Of a stretch of DNA of 64,000 nt, positions 29,002 through 38,134 are shown one piece after another. The stretch is taken from NCBI GenBank assembly GCA_015068155.1, contig SVLC01000001.1:1-64000 (forward strand), read 5' to 3'. The notes under the pieces are model-generated. The model had not been told where the DNA came from. It did no database searches and saw nothing but the letters and a program-made list of their open reading frames with translations. Both the position numbers and the translations under genes were made by a program. The first letter of the stretch is position 1. Each line of letters begins with the position of its first letter. Origin of the DNA: Oscillospiraceae bacterium. GTDB lineage: Bacteria; Bacillota; Clostridia; Oscillospirales; Oscillospiraceae.

Positions 29002-30805
29002 TGCTATCCTCGCCCCAACGACTTTTAGAGTCCGTGGCAGCGTTTTCGTCTTCAAAATCGTCATAATCGACGTCTGCGAAGGCTTCCAAGGTGTCTTCTT
29101 CGCCACTTTCGTCGTCCATGTGATCTAATCTGTCATCCATATCGGGGAACTCGATCTCATCCTCGCTGGCTCCGAACAGCACCACATGGGCATTCACACC
29201 ATCCCAAATTACCTTGCGGACAACCGTCCGGATGGCGGCTCGCTTTTCCTCAACAGACATATCGTCAATACTGGTGCGGAACATAGAAAGCATCTGCCGC
29301 AGCAGATCGAACTCTGTATCGCTGAGGGCATTGGCATTCACCAGCCCCTCCAGCTCATGGACGCGGTTCTCAATATCCCGATTTACCTCGGTCAATTCCT
29401 CGATACGCTTGAGCACATGGGGTCTTGCAATGGACTCGCCAACCATGCCCAGACTATCGATCAGACCGCTAATGATGGATCCATTCTCCGCAAATTCTGC
29501 CCGGAGATCTTCCAGCTGTCTTTCGTATTGCTCTCGCTTGCCGGTATAGAACTCACGGCTCTTTACAAGCTGAGAAATAAAGGTGCTGTCATGGTCGGTC
29601 AAGGATTTGATCTGTTCAATGATGACAGCATCCAGAATATTGCCGTTGGCATTTCGGCGGTTGCAGCGCTCCCGCTTGCTCCGTTCTTTCATCTTACACA
29701 CATAGGTGTAAATGATCTCACCGGAAGCAGTTTTGCGCTGAGAAAGCTTGGGGTACATTCTCTCACCACAGGAGCAGTAAACCAAGCCAGTCAACAGAGC
29801 TTCGTTATTCCGGGGCTTGCGGTATGCCTTGGATTTGTTTCTGTCTAGAGATTCCTGCACCTTGATCCACTGCTTAGATGGAACTACACCGGCATGCTTT
29901 CCGATTGCGACAATCCACTCACTGACCGGAAGAAGCTGGGTTGTTCTGCCTTTCTCCTGATTTGTACGGTTGTAGGCCATGATACCGCAGCTTCCGTCAA
30001 AGTCTTCTTTGGGGAAGAAAATCTCCGCTTCCTTTTCTACAAAGTAGTTGTAGGCATCTTCGTCCGCAACCATGTAGACCGGGTTCTGCAGGATCGCCTT
30101 GATCGCAAAGCGGGTAAAGTCCTTTCCCTGCTTGGTCTTGATTCTTTGCCGCAGCAGCTCTGCTTCCACAGCCGTCAGAGAATCGGTTTCTATATAGAGG
30201 TCAAAGATCATCTTCGGGATCTCGATTTCTTCGGGAATCGGGATCAGCTTATAGGATTTTCTTTCTTTTCCGTCAATGGTGATTTTGCTGACGGAACCGG
30301 ATTTGAAACCGGTAGGTGTGTTGCCGCCCAGCCAGCGGCCCGTCTTTGCCAGTTCGTGCATATTGTCGCGGATGCGCTCGGCAATCGTTTCCCGTTCCAA
30401 CTGGGAGAACACAGAGATAATGAACATCATCGCTCTGCCCATGGGGGTGCTGGTATCAAACTGCTCCTTGATAGACACAAAGGACACATCCAGCCTGGTC
30501 AGTTCGTCGATCAATCCAGTAAAGTCGCTGATGTTACGGCTAATTCTGTCCAGGCGATAAACAACGATGGACTTAAACTTGCGCTTACGCACGGCCTCCA
30601 TCATGCGTTTGAAATCCGGTCTTTGCAGATTGCCGCCGGAGAAACCTTCATCCTCAAAGACCACACAGCGATCCACATATTCCTCGCCAAACATATTGCG
30701 GACATACTCTTTGCAGAGTTCCACCTGGTTGCCGATACTTTCACCCTTGCCGGTAAACTTGGACTTTCGGGAATAGATCGCAATTTGTTCTTCATTTTTT
30801 CGCAT
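28997..30805 (-). CDS. Large serine recombinase (SpoIVCA-like role proposed)
   Basis: QIAIYSRKSKFTGKGESIGNQVELCKEYV resolvase domain; VYRLDRISRNISDFTGLIDEL; zinc-ribbon YCSCGERMYPK; coiled-coil C-terminus. Confidence 0.92.
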   Translation of the reverse strand: MRKNEEQIAIYSRKSKFTGKGESIGNQVELCKEYVRNMFGEEYVDRCVVFEDEGFSGGNLQRPDFKRMMEAVRKRKFKSIVVYRLDRISRNISDFTGLIDELTRLDVSFVSIKEQFDTSTPMGRAMMFIISVFSQLERETIAERIRDNMHELAKTGRWLGGNTPTGFKSGSVSKITIDGKERKSYKLIPIPEEIEIPKMIFDLYIETDSLTAVEAELLRQRIKTKQGKDFTRFAIKAILQNPVYMVADEDAYNYFVEKEAEIFFPKEDFDGSCGIMAYNRTNQEKGRTTQLLPVSEWIVAIGKHAGVVPSKQWIKVQESLDRNKSKAYRKPRNNEALLTGLVYCSCGERMYPKLSQRKTASGEIIYTYVCKMKERSKRERCNRRNANGNILDAVIIEQIKSLTDHDSTFISQLVKSREFYTGKREQYERQLEDLRAEFAENGSIISGLIDSLGMVGESIARPHVLKRIEELTEVNRDIENRVHELEGLVNANALSDTEFDLLRQMLSMFRTSIDDMSVEEKRAAIRTVVRKVIWDGVNAHVVLFGASEDEIEFPDMDDRLDHMDDESGEEDTLEAFADVDYDDFEDENAATDSKSRWGEDSK

Positions 30806-30893
30806 ATCCTTTTCCTCCCTCTTGATATGTGATGTATTTTGTGCTATTATATCACAGCGTAACTAAGTTGTAAACAGGAGGATGACAATTATG

Positions 30894-31265
30894 GCATGTT
30901 TATTTGAAGAAATGGGCGGTACTTACACCCTGGGAGCTGATGGAATGTACTATCCCAACCTGGAACTCCCGGAAGAAGAAACACCCCGGTACGGCAAGTA
31001 CGGCAGAATGCGCCATACTTACCTCCGGGAGCATAAGAAGGCATACTATACCACGCTGCTGTTCGATGGCAAGCTGGTAGCCCATCTGAACGAAATGGAC
31101 GATGCTGCCACTGCCCAAATAAAACAGATTACCAAGCAGATGGCAAAGTCGCAGGGCATTACTGAAGCACTGAAAGTGCAGGATCAAACGGCCTGGGTCG
31201 GTGCCATGAATAACATCCGCAACGCAGGGGAAGAAATTGTATTTTCCGAGCTAATCTATCGCTAA
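30894..31265 (+). CDS. TnpV-like transposon-encoded protein
   Basis: MGGTYTLGADGMYYPNLELPEEE...RYGKYGRMRHTYLREHKKAYYTTLLFDGKL; start assigned approximately. Confidence 0.72.
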   Translation, partial: ACLFEEMGGTYTLGADGMYYPNLELPEEETPRYGKYGRMRHTYLREHKKAYYTTLLFDGKLVAHLNEMDDAATAQIKQITKQMAKSQGITEALKVQDQTAWVGAMNNIRNAGEEIVFSELIYR

Positions 31266-31273
31266 TCAATCAG

Positions 31274-31310
31274 CCTCCGGTTTCTATCCTTAAGGAACCG
31301 GAGGTTTTTC
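31274..31310 (+). terminator. Intrinsic terminator after tnpV-like gene
   Basis: cctccggtt...aaccggagg followed by tttttc. Confidence 0.75.
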
Positions 31311-31502
31311 TTATATGTAAACCAAAACGGCGTTTGCATCTACACGTCCCAAAACGCAAAATCCCCACCGTCGATCCTCCAATAAGGAGAGGAACGCCTG
31401 TGGGGATTTCCAAATGCCGCATTCATAAGAATCGAGGAAAACTCATGCGTCACACATCGCTGCGGCGATACGCATTCAGAGCACACTTGTATTCTGCAAA
31501 AG

Positions 31503-32195
31503 CTACTCAACCTTCAGCATACGGTAACCGATACCGATATGGGTCTGGATATATTGGGTGTCAGAATTCTTTTCGAGCTTCTTTCGGAGGGTTGCCATAT
31601 GGACACGAAGGGATGCCATATCGCTTTCCCAGGAGCTACCCCAGATCTTAGCAGTTAGAAAGGTATGGGTCAGTACTTTACCTGCATCCTTAGCAAGTAA
31701 GCACAGCAGTTTGTATTCTGTAGGCGTCAGCTTCAGCTCTTCACCGTTCAAAGAAGCACAGCCTGCGGCGAAATCTACAGTCAGCTTTCCGTTGCGGAAC
31801 ACAGAATCGCCCGGTTTTGTATCAATGGTCACGATCCGGCGCTGTGCTACACGGAGCCTTGCCAGTAATTCTGTCACAGAAAAGGGCTTTGTTAAGTAAT
31901 CATCTGCACCGGCATCCAGAGCGGCAACTTTATCCGTATCCTCACTCCGTGCGGAGATGACTATAATTGGCATCTGCGACCAAGAACGGATGCGCTTGAT
32001 GATCTCAATGCCATCCAAATCTGGCAGACCAAGATCCAGAAACAGGATATCCGGCTGCTGGGTCGTAGCTGCCGCAATCGCTGCTTCTCCGGTAGGTGCA
32101 GTGATGAAGCGGTATTCATTTGACTTCAGCGTAGTGGTAATGAGATTGCGGACGGTGGAATCGTCCTCCACCACCAAGATCAAAGGTTTATTCAT
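31503..32195 (-). CDS. kdpE: KdpE-type response regulator
   Basis: MNKPLILVVEDDSTVRNLITTTL, LDLGLPDLDGIEIIKRIRSW, PTEYKLLCLLAKDAGKVLTH, HIGIGYRM. Confidence 0.88.
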   Translation of the reverse strand: MNKPLILVVEDDSTVRNLITTTLKSNEYRFITAPTGEAAIAAATTQQPDILFLDLGLPDLDGIEIIKRIRSWSQMPIIVISARSEDTDKVAALDAGADDYLTKPFSVTELLARLRVAQRRIVTIDTKPGDSVFRNGKLTVDFAAGCASLNGEELKLTPTEYKLLCLLAKDAGKVLTHTFLTAKIWGSSWESDMASLRVHMATLRKKLEKNSDTQYIQTHIGIGYRMLKVE

Positions 32196-33225
32196 GAACT
32201 TCCACCTCCCCGGCTGGAATGGTAAATGTAAAGATTGTACCGGCAGGCTGATTATCGGAAACGGTGATAGCGCCACGATGAACATTCACAATAGACCGGC
32301 ATAGGCTTAAGCCCAATCCAAGACTTCTGCGGCAATCGGCAATGGGATTGCTGCCGCTGTAAAACATCTCGAAAATCTTTTCCTTTTCACTGTCCGGCAC
32401 ACCGGCACCGTTATCCGCGATCCGAATTTCTATGGTATCCTGATCTCCGGTTGTGGTAATGTCGATATGGGAACCCGCAGGCGTATACTTAATGGCATTG
32501 TCCACCAGATTGATAATGACCTGGATGATCAGCCGGGCGTCGCATTTGGCAAGAAGCAGTTCGTTGTCATGGTGTACAGTGATAATATGTTCTTCTTGCT
32601 TTCTGCTGATATGCTGCAGCGCTTCAGAGACGATCTCTTCGATCAAATGGGGCTGCATTTTCAGTTCCATCCGGCCCTCTTTGATCTTCGTAACTGCCAA
32701 CAGGTTTTCCACCAGATTGGTCAGCCATGCGGAATCGTCATAGATATCACCGCACATTTGCCGAATGGTATCGCTGTCCAGCTTTTCCAAATCGGAAAGC
32801 AGCATACCTGCGTTTCCGGAGATAGAAGTCAGCGGTGTGCGCAGATCGTGAGAAATAGAACGCAGGAGATTGGCACGCAGCTTTTCCTGCTCAGCCTGCA
32901 ATTTTGCGTCTTCCATTTCCTTCGCATTGCGGCTGTTTTCCAAAGCCATGGCACATTCACCAAGGATGGAGAGCAGCACACTGTTCTCAAATGCTTCCAG
33001 AGGTTCTGCTCCCTCAATAATGACCGTGCCATAAACCCGGTCCTGAACCTTAATAGGATACTGCAACGCATCCTTGCGGCCGCTGGATGCAACTCCCGGG
33101 AGTACGGATGCGTGACGGCCCAACAGTTTCGCAACCTGGGTTCTGACTGTCTGGAAGATCTTATCGTCTGATGTTGCCTTTTGCAGCATCTGATTGGTTT
33201 CAAACAGCAAATTTGTACGGTAGCG
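32188..33225 (-). pseudogene. kdpD: KdpD-type sensor kinase, N-terminally truncated (USP and TM parts missing)
   Basis: YRTNLLFETNQMLQKATSDDKIFQTVRTQVAKLL ... LLRSISHDLRTPLTSISGNAGMLL ... IADNGAGVPDSEKEKIFEMFYSG; homology begins at about 33222. Confidence 0.82.
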
Positions 33226-34247
33226 GACACGTAGACACCGGCGGTCAGAGCGCACAGGGCCTGGTTGGAGCAGATGTTGGAGCTGGCCTTCTCACGGCGG
33301 ATGTGTTGCTCACGAGCCTGCAGAGCCAGGCAGAAAGCGCGGCGGCCTTCGGTATCGACGGTCTCACCGACGATACGACCGGGCAGCTTGCGCAGATGCT
33401 TAGTGGTGGTAGCCATGAATCCCAGGTAAGGCCCGCCGTAACTCAGGGGCATACCCAGAGGCTGTGCTTCGCCGACAGCAACGTCAGCGCCGCACTCAGC
33501 GGGGGGCTTCATGATAGCCAGAGCGATGGGGTTGCAGCCCATGACGTACATGGCGCCGGCCTCATGCACCAGCTTGCCCAGTTCCTCAGCCTCTTCAAAC
33601 TGACCGAAGAAGTTGGGCTGCTGCACATAGAAGGAAGCGATATCAGCGCCCAGCATTTCCTTCAGGGCAGCCATATCGGTCTTGCCGTCCTTGGCAGGAA
33701 CGAGTCTCATCTCGTCACCGGTGCCGTAGCAGTAGGTGCGGATGGTATTGATGACTTCGGGGTTGGTGGTAGCGGAAACCAAGGTCACCTTGCGCTTGCG
33801 GTCGCGGCACATGGCAGCGGCTTCGGCAGCAGCGGTAGCGCCGTCGTAGACGGAAGCATTGGATACATCCATGCCGGTCAGTTCGCAGATGATAGACTGG
33901 TACTCGAAAATGGACTGCAGAATGCCCTGGCTCATTTCGGCCTGATAGGGGGTATAAGCAGTCAAAAACTCTTCCTTGGCGGGAACGTACTTAACGATGG
34001 AGGGAATGTAGTGGTCGTAAGCACCGGCGCCACGGAGCACAACGGGGAACACATGGTTCTTGGCTGCCATAGCGGCAACAGCGCGGCCGACTTCCATCTC
34101 GCTCATGCCTTCAGGAATGTTCAGGTCGCCGTCATTCAGGAGCATCTCCTGGGGAACGTCCTTGTACAGATCCTTAAAGTCGTTCAGGCCAATGGCCTTG
34201 AGCATTTCAAGCCGCTCCTCCTGGGTGGAAGGAATATAGCTTGCCAT
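33222..34247 (-). pseudogene. gcvPA: Glycine dehydrogenase (decarboxylating) subunit 1, C-terminally truncated at about 337 aa
   Basis: MASYIPSTQEERLEMLKAIGLNDFKDLYKDVP ... SSNICSNQALCALTAGVYVSAT then reads into kdpD in a different frame. Confidence 0.85.
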
Positions 34248-34250
34248 GTA

Positions 34251-34628
34251 TTAGCCCTCCTCGGCGCAGAAAGCCTCGTAAGCGGCAGCATCCATCAGCT
34301 CTTCGGTGGCGGTGATGTCCTTTACCTTGATGATCCAAGAGCCGTAGGGATCGGAGTTCAGATTCTCGGGGGCGTCAGCCAGATCCTCGTTGACCTCGAC
34401 GATAACGCCGGTCACGGGAGAGTTGACATCAGAGACAGCCTTAACAGACTCAACGTCGCCGAAGGACTCGCCGACGGTAACAGTATCGCCAACTTCGGGC
34501 AGGTTAATGAAAACGACATCGCCCAGAGCGTCCTGTGCGAAATCAGAAATGCCGACAACAGCAATGTCGCCCTCCATAACCATCCACTCGTGGTCCTTGG
34601 TGTACTTCAGTTCAGCCGGGAAATTCAT
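34251..34628 (-). CDS. gcvH: Glycine cleavage system H protein
   Basis: MNFPAELKYTKDHEWMVMEGDIAVVGISDFAQDALGDVVFINLPEVGDTV, VESVKAVSDVNSPVTG lipoyl site. Confidence 0.96.
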   Translation of the reverse strand: MNFPAELKYTKDHEWMVMEGDIAVVGISDFAQDALGDVVFINLPEVGDTVTVGESFGDVESVKAVSDVNSPVTGVIVEVNEDLADAPENLNSDPYGSWIIKVKDITATEELMDAAAYEAFCAEEG

Positions 34629-34744
34629 GGTAATTACCTCCAAAAATAATATGTGTTGTGAAAATATCTATCCGTCTAAAGACGGGTAAATGATGAAAGG
34701 AATAAGCTTGCCAGATAAACATGCAACGTGTCGATCTGCACGTC

Positions 34745-34888
34745 AAAGCCCTCTCCTTGAGGAGAGGGTGGCCCATAGGGCCGGGTGTGGTGTAGCCCCA
34801 ACGGGGCGTTATCTAATCAAACGGATGCTTCGCATCCTACACCACATCAGTCACCTTCGGTGACAGCTTCTCCTCAAGGAGAAGCCTT
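34745..34888. repeat. MITE-like intergenic palindromic repeat inside the gcvT-gcvH gap
   Basis: Terminal inverted TCTCCTTGAGGAG / CTCCTCAAGGAGA plus inner GTGTGGTGTAG / CTACACCACAT. Confidence 0.6.
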
Positions 34889-34943
34889 GCGAATATGGAT
34901 TTCCATGTGTCTAACGGTGCCCGGGATAACAGGGAAGCAAAAA

Positions 34944-36131
34944 TTACTTAACGATAACAGCCTTGCCGTAGGGAGGATCGTTCTGGATCATGTGCTTGGC
35001 AACGACCTCAGCTTTCATCTTCTTGCCACGGACATCCACATAAACAATGTCTCCGGTCTGGGGATTGCCCTCAATGCAGGCAAAGCCGATGGAACGCTTG
35101 CCGGTGGTCTCCAGCAGCTTGGTTTCGGCGCCTTCGCCCTCGTAGTCATAGTAGGGAACCATGGTACCGGAGGTGACCCAGCCGGCCTTCTGGTCGTCCT
35201 TGTAGATCTCCATGCCGGCACGGATGACACCGCGGTCAACCAGACGGATGGGAACGATCTTGGTGGTCAGGTTGGCCTTCTGGTCTTCCAGCAGAGCCTT
35301 GCCGATGAATTCGCCCTTCTCCTCAGCGAAGCTGACAGCGAAACGGGACAGCGGCACGGAGAAGATCTTGATCTCGGAGCCATCGGGGGCTTCGCCCATC
35401 TCGTGGCCGTACAGGGGCAGACCGGCTTCCAGACGCAGGGTATCACGGGCGCCCAGAGCGATGGGCTTGGCGCCCAGCTCCATCAGGCGGTTCCACAGCC
35501 ACACAGCCTCGGCGCTCTCGATGAACAGCTCGTAGCCGATGGGCTCGCCGGTATAACCGGTGCGGCTCAGCCAAACCTTGCGGCCTTCCATCATGGCAAA
35601 GCCCAGGTCGTTTTTCTTGGGGCCAACGGGGACAGGGCCGCCGATGAGCTGGCTCAGGATCTTATCGGACTCGGGGCCCTGAACAGCGATGGAAGCGCAC
35701 TTGCTGGTCATGTTGGTAACGGTGCAGTCATACTGGGGCAGAATGGTGGCAAAGTGCGCCAGGTCCTTATCGGTGTTGGAGGCGTTGACCACCAGCATGT
35801 AGCGGTCTTCCTCATACATGTAAACGTAGGCATCATCCACAGCGCCGCCGTTGGCGTTGGGGATCATGCAGTACTGGGCACGGCCAGGCTTCACGGCAGC
35901 CACATTGCTGGATAGAACATGCTGCATGAAAGCCAGACGGTCGGGGCCTTCAATCAGCAGACGGCCCATGTGGGACACATCAAAGATACCGCAGCCGCTG
36001 CGGGTTGCCAGGTGCTCGGCCACGATACCGCTGGGGTACTGGATAGGCATTTCCCAACCGCCAAAGTCGACCATCTGGCCTCCACAGGCCAGGTGTGCTT
36101 CATACAGCTGGGTACGCTTCAATTCACACAT
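34944..36131 (-). CDS. gcvT: Glycine cleavage system T protein (aminomethyltransferase)
   Basis: LKRTQLYEAHLACGGQMVDFGGWEMPIQYPSGIVAEHLATRSGCGIFDVSHMGRL. Confidence 0.95.
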   Translation of the reverse strand: MCELKRTQLYEAHLACGGQMVDFGGWEMPIQYPSGIVAEHLATRSGCGIFDVSHMGRLLIEGPDRLAFMQHVLSSNVAAVKPGRAQYCMIPNANGGAVDDAYVYMYEEDRYMLVVNASNTDKDLAHFATILPQYDCTVTNMTSKCASIAVQGPESDKILSQLIGGPVPVGPKKNDLGFAMMEGRKVWLSRTGYTGEPIGYELFIESAEAVWLWNRLMELGAKPIALGARDTLRLEAGLPLYGHEMGEAPDGSEIKIFSVPLSRFAVSFAEEKGEFIGKALLEDQKANLTTKIVPIRLVDRGVIRAGMEIYKDDQKAGWVTSGTMVPYYDYEGEGAETKLLETTGKRSIGFACIEGNPQTGDIVYVDVRGKKMKAEVVAKHMIQNDPPYGKAVIVK

Positions 36132-36162
36132 TTTAATCTCCTCCTAAAATGTACTTTATGTA

Positions 36163-37080
36163 TTAGATACCTGCCATTTCCAAAATGGCGGGCACGTTTT
36201 TCTCTGCACCGATGGCCATGATGTGCACACCGGGGCAGATATTTTCTTCCCTGATCCTGGCGATCATTTCGGCGGCCATTTCCATACCCAGCTTCATGGG
36301 CAGGCCCTTGACGCCCTTTTCCTTGCCTTCGGCGGCAGCGGCCTCCAGACGGTCGATCATGTGCTGGGGAACATCAATGCCGGGCACGTTCTGGTTCATG
36401 AACTTGGCCATGCCGGCGGCCTTCAGGGGAATGATACCGACCATGATCGGCACGTCGATGCCTGCGGCAGCCACATCGTCCATAAACTGCTTCAGGCTGT
36501 CCATATCAAAGATGCCCTGGGTCTGAATGTAGCGGGCACCGGCCTCCACCTTCTGACGCAGCTTGTTGATCTGCAGCATACGGGGCTCGTACACGGGGGT
36601 AACCGCAGCGCCCTTGAAGAACTTGGGGGCGCCGCCGCTTAGCTCGTTGCCGCCGCAATCCAGGCCGGATGCTTCCATTTCGCTGAGCATCTTCAGAATA
36701 CCGACGGAATCCAGATCATAAACGGGTTTACTCTGCTTGCAATCGCCCACTACGGGATGGTCACCGGTGAGGGCCAGCATGGTGTCGATGCCAAAGGACG
36801 CGGCAGACAGCACATCGCCCATAATGGCCATGCGGTTGCGGTCGCGACCGGTAATCTGCAGGATGGGCTCGATGCCAGCCTGCTTCAAGTGGATGCACAT
36901 GCCCAGGGAAGAAGCCTTCAGGCAGGCGGACTGCATATCTGTGACGTTGACGCCGTGAACCTTGCCCTTGAGCAATTCAGCGTCGGCCATTTGGTGGGCA
37001 AAACAAAAGCCCTTGGGCGGAGCCATCTCCGCGGTGATGGCAAACTGGCCATCCAGCAATGCTTTTTCTAACAGGCTCAT
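36163..37080 (-). CDS. metF: Second methylenetetrahydrofolate reductase
   Basis: MSLLEKALLDGQFAITAEMAPPKGFCFAHQMADAELLKGKVHGVNVTDMQSA; ILQITGRDRNRMAIMGDVL. Confidence 0.9.
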   Translation of the reverse strand: MSLLEKALLDGQFAITAEMAPPKGFCFAHQMADAELLKGKVHGVNVTDMQSACLKASSLGMCIHLKQAGIEPILQITGRDRNRMAIMGDVLSAASFGIDTMLALTGDHPVVGDCKQSKPVYDLDSVGILKMLSEMEASGLDCGGNELSGGAPKFFKGAAVTPVYEPRMLQINKLRQKVEAGARYIQTQGIFDMDSLKQFMDDVAAAGIDVPIMVGIIPLKAAGMAKFMNQNVPGIDVPQHMIDRLEAAAAEGKEKGVKGLPMKLGMEMAAEMIARIREENICPGVHIMAIGAEKNVPAILEMAGI

Positions 37081-37727
37081 TATTTCTTCTCCCTCAGATT
37101 GATGTGTCTGGGGTATGCAACGGTTGCATAGCCCTTGTCGGCCCGGGTCTGACCCAGCTTGTCCAGCTGACCGATGGCCTCCAGACGGTTGTAGATCTTG
37201 ATCCATGCGCAGTCGTTATTGGGGTCAACTTCGCACTTGCCGTTCTTCTGACCGCCGCAAGGACCGTTCACCAGGCTCTTGGCGCACATGGTGATGGGGC
37301 AGATGCCGCCGGTAGAGCCAAGCACGCAGTCGCCGCACATACGGCAGTATTCGTTGAACATACCCACGCGCTCCACCTGACCCAGGAACATGGTGTTATT
37401 AGCGGGATAAATCGGCAACTGGATGTTGTCAGCTACGGTTTGCACGCCGTCGCCGCAGGCCATGCCCACCACAGCTTCGGCACCGGAGTCCTTGATGGGC
37501 TTTGTGTCCTTCTTGACCAGCAGCTTGTGGCAGCACTCATCGGGGACGATGGTGGCAACTACCTCAAAGCCCTGCTCTTCCAGAAATGCCTTCATTTCCA
37601 GAACTTCCTTTTCGCCGCCGGTCTGGCAGGCGGCAGCGCAATTGCCGCAGCCTACAATGGCGACCTTATGGACACCCTCCAGCATAGCAAGCAATTCCTC
37701 GCGGGGTTTCTTACTTGTGATAATCAT
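37080..37727 (-). CDS. metV: Third MetV-like subunit
   Basis: CRMCGDCVLGSTGGICPITMCAKSLVNGPCGGQKNGKCEVDPNNDCAW; start trimmed to MIITSKKPR. Confidence 0.85.
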   Translation of the reverse strand: MIITSKKPREELLAMLEGVHKVAIVGCGNCAAACQTGGEKEVLEMKAFLEEQGFEVVATIVPDECCHKLLVKKDTKPIKDSGAEAVVGMACGDGVQTVADNIQLPIYPANNTMFLGQVERVGMFNEYCRMCGDCVLGSTGGICPITMCAKSLVNGPCGGQKNGKCEVDPNNDCAWIKIYNRLEAIGQLDKLGQTRADKGYATVAYPRHINLREKK

Positions 37728-37749
37728 GTTGTTTCCTCCTTTTGGGCAA

Positions 37750-37789
37750 CAAAAAATGCACAAAATCCCTAATCATAGGGATTTTGTGC
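37750..37789 (-). terminator. Expression-platform terminator of glycine riboswitch
   Basis: gcacaaaatcccta-tgat-tagggattttgtgc followed by ATTTTTTG on the minus strand. Confidence 0.85.
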
Positions 37790-37965
37790 CTCCGTTACTT
37801 GACCTGAGAGATTCCCGAAATTCTTCGGTTGCACCTTCGGTGTGGCATTTGCCAGCTTTACAGAGCATCGTCATGCCGCGGTTCATTTACCTGAGAGCTT
37901 TTGCATTCCCCTTCGGTGTCACAAGAAGTGATCTCTCCCGCGCCAATCTTCCGACATATACTGGA
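37790..37965 (-). promoter_or_regulatory. Tandem glycine riboswitch
   Basis: Reverse strand GCGGGAGAGATC...CACCGAAGGGG...GCTCTCAGGTAAATG...GCAAATGCCACACCGAAGGTGCAACCGAAG...TCTCTCAGGTCAAG; upstream of metV-metF-gcvTH. Confidence 0.9.
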
Positions 37966-38134
37966 ACATTTTAGCATGGAATTTGGACATTTTCAACTCT
38001 AAAACCAGCATTTTTCGTATTTTCTACATTGTTATTTTGTATACATTGCCCATTCTTATCGATAAATCCGATAATATTTCCATGTACAGCCTCCGTTCCC
38101 TCTGCGTCATAAATCATCGCCTCCAAAATAAAAA

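Larger units (their letters stand above)
28997..33225. mobile_element. sigK-intervening (skin-like) element: recombinase, tnpV, kdpE, kdpD'; right end lost or not resolvable
   Basis: sigK split at its conserved NEILM codons plus adjacent large serine recombinase and accessory genes; sequence switches to gcvPA at about 33.23 kb. Confidence 0.7.

Noticed and set aside
29002-29106. N-terminal extension of the 28633..29106 ORF (MAKKTPWKPSQ...)
   Set aside because: Runs through the recombinase gene in another frame and is not SigK sequence; only the part after the AATGA junction is SigK.
32829-34247. Novel 472-aa fusion protein
   Set aside because: C-terminal 130 residues are kdpD DNA read out of frame; this is a truncated gcvPA, not a designed fusion.
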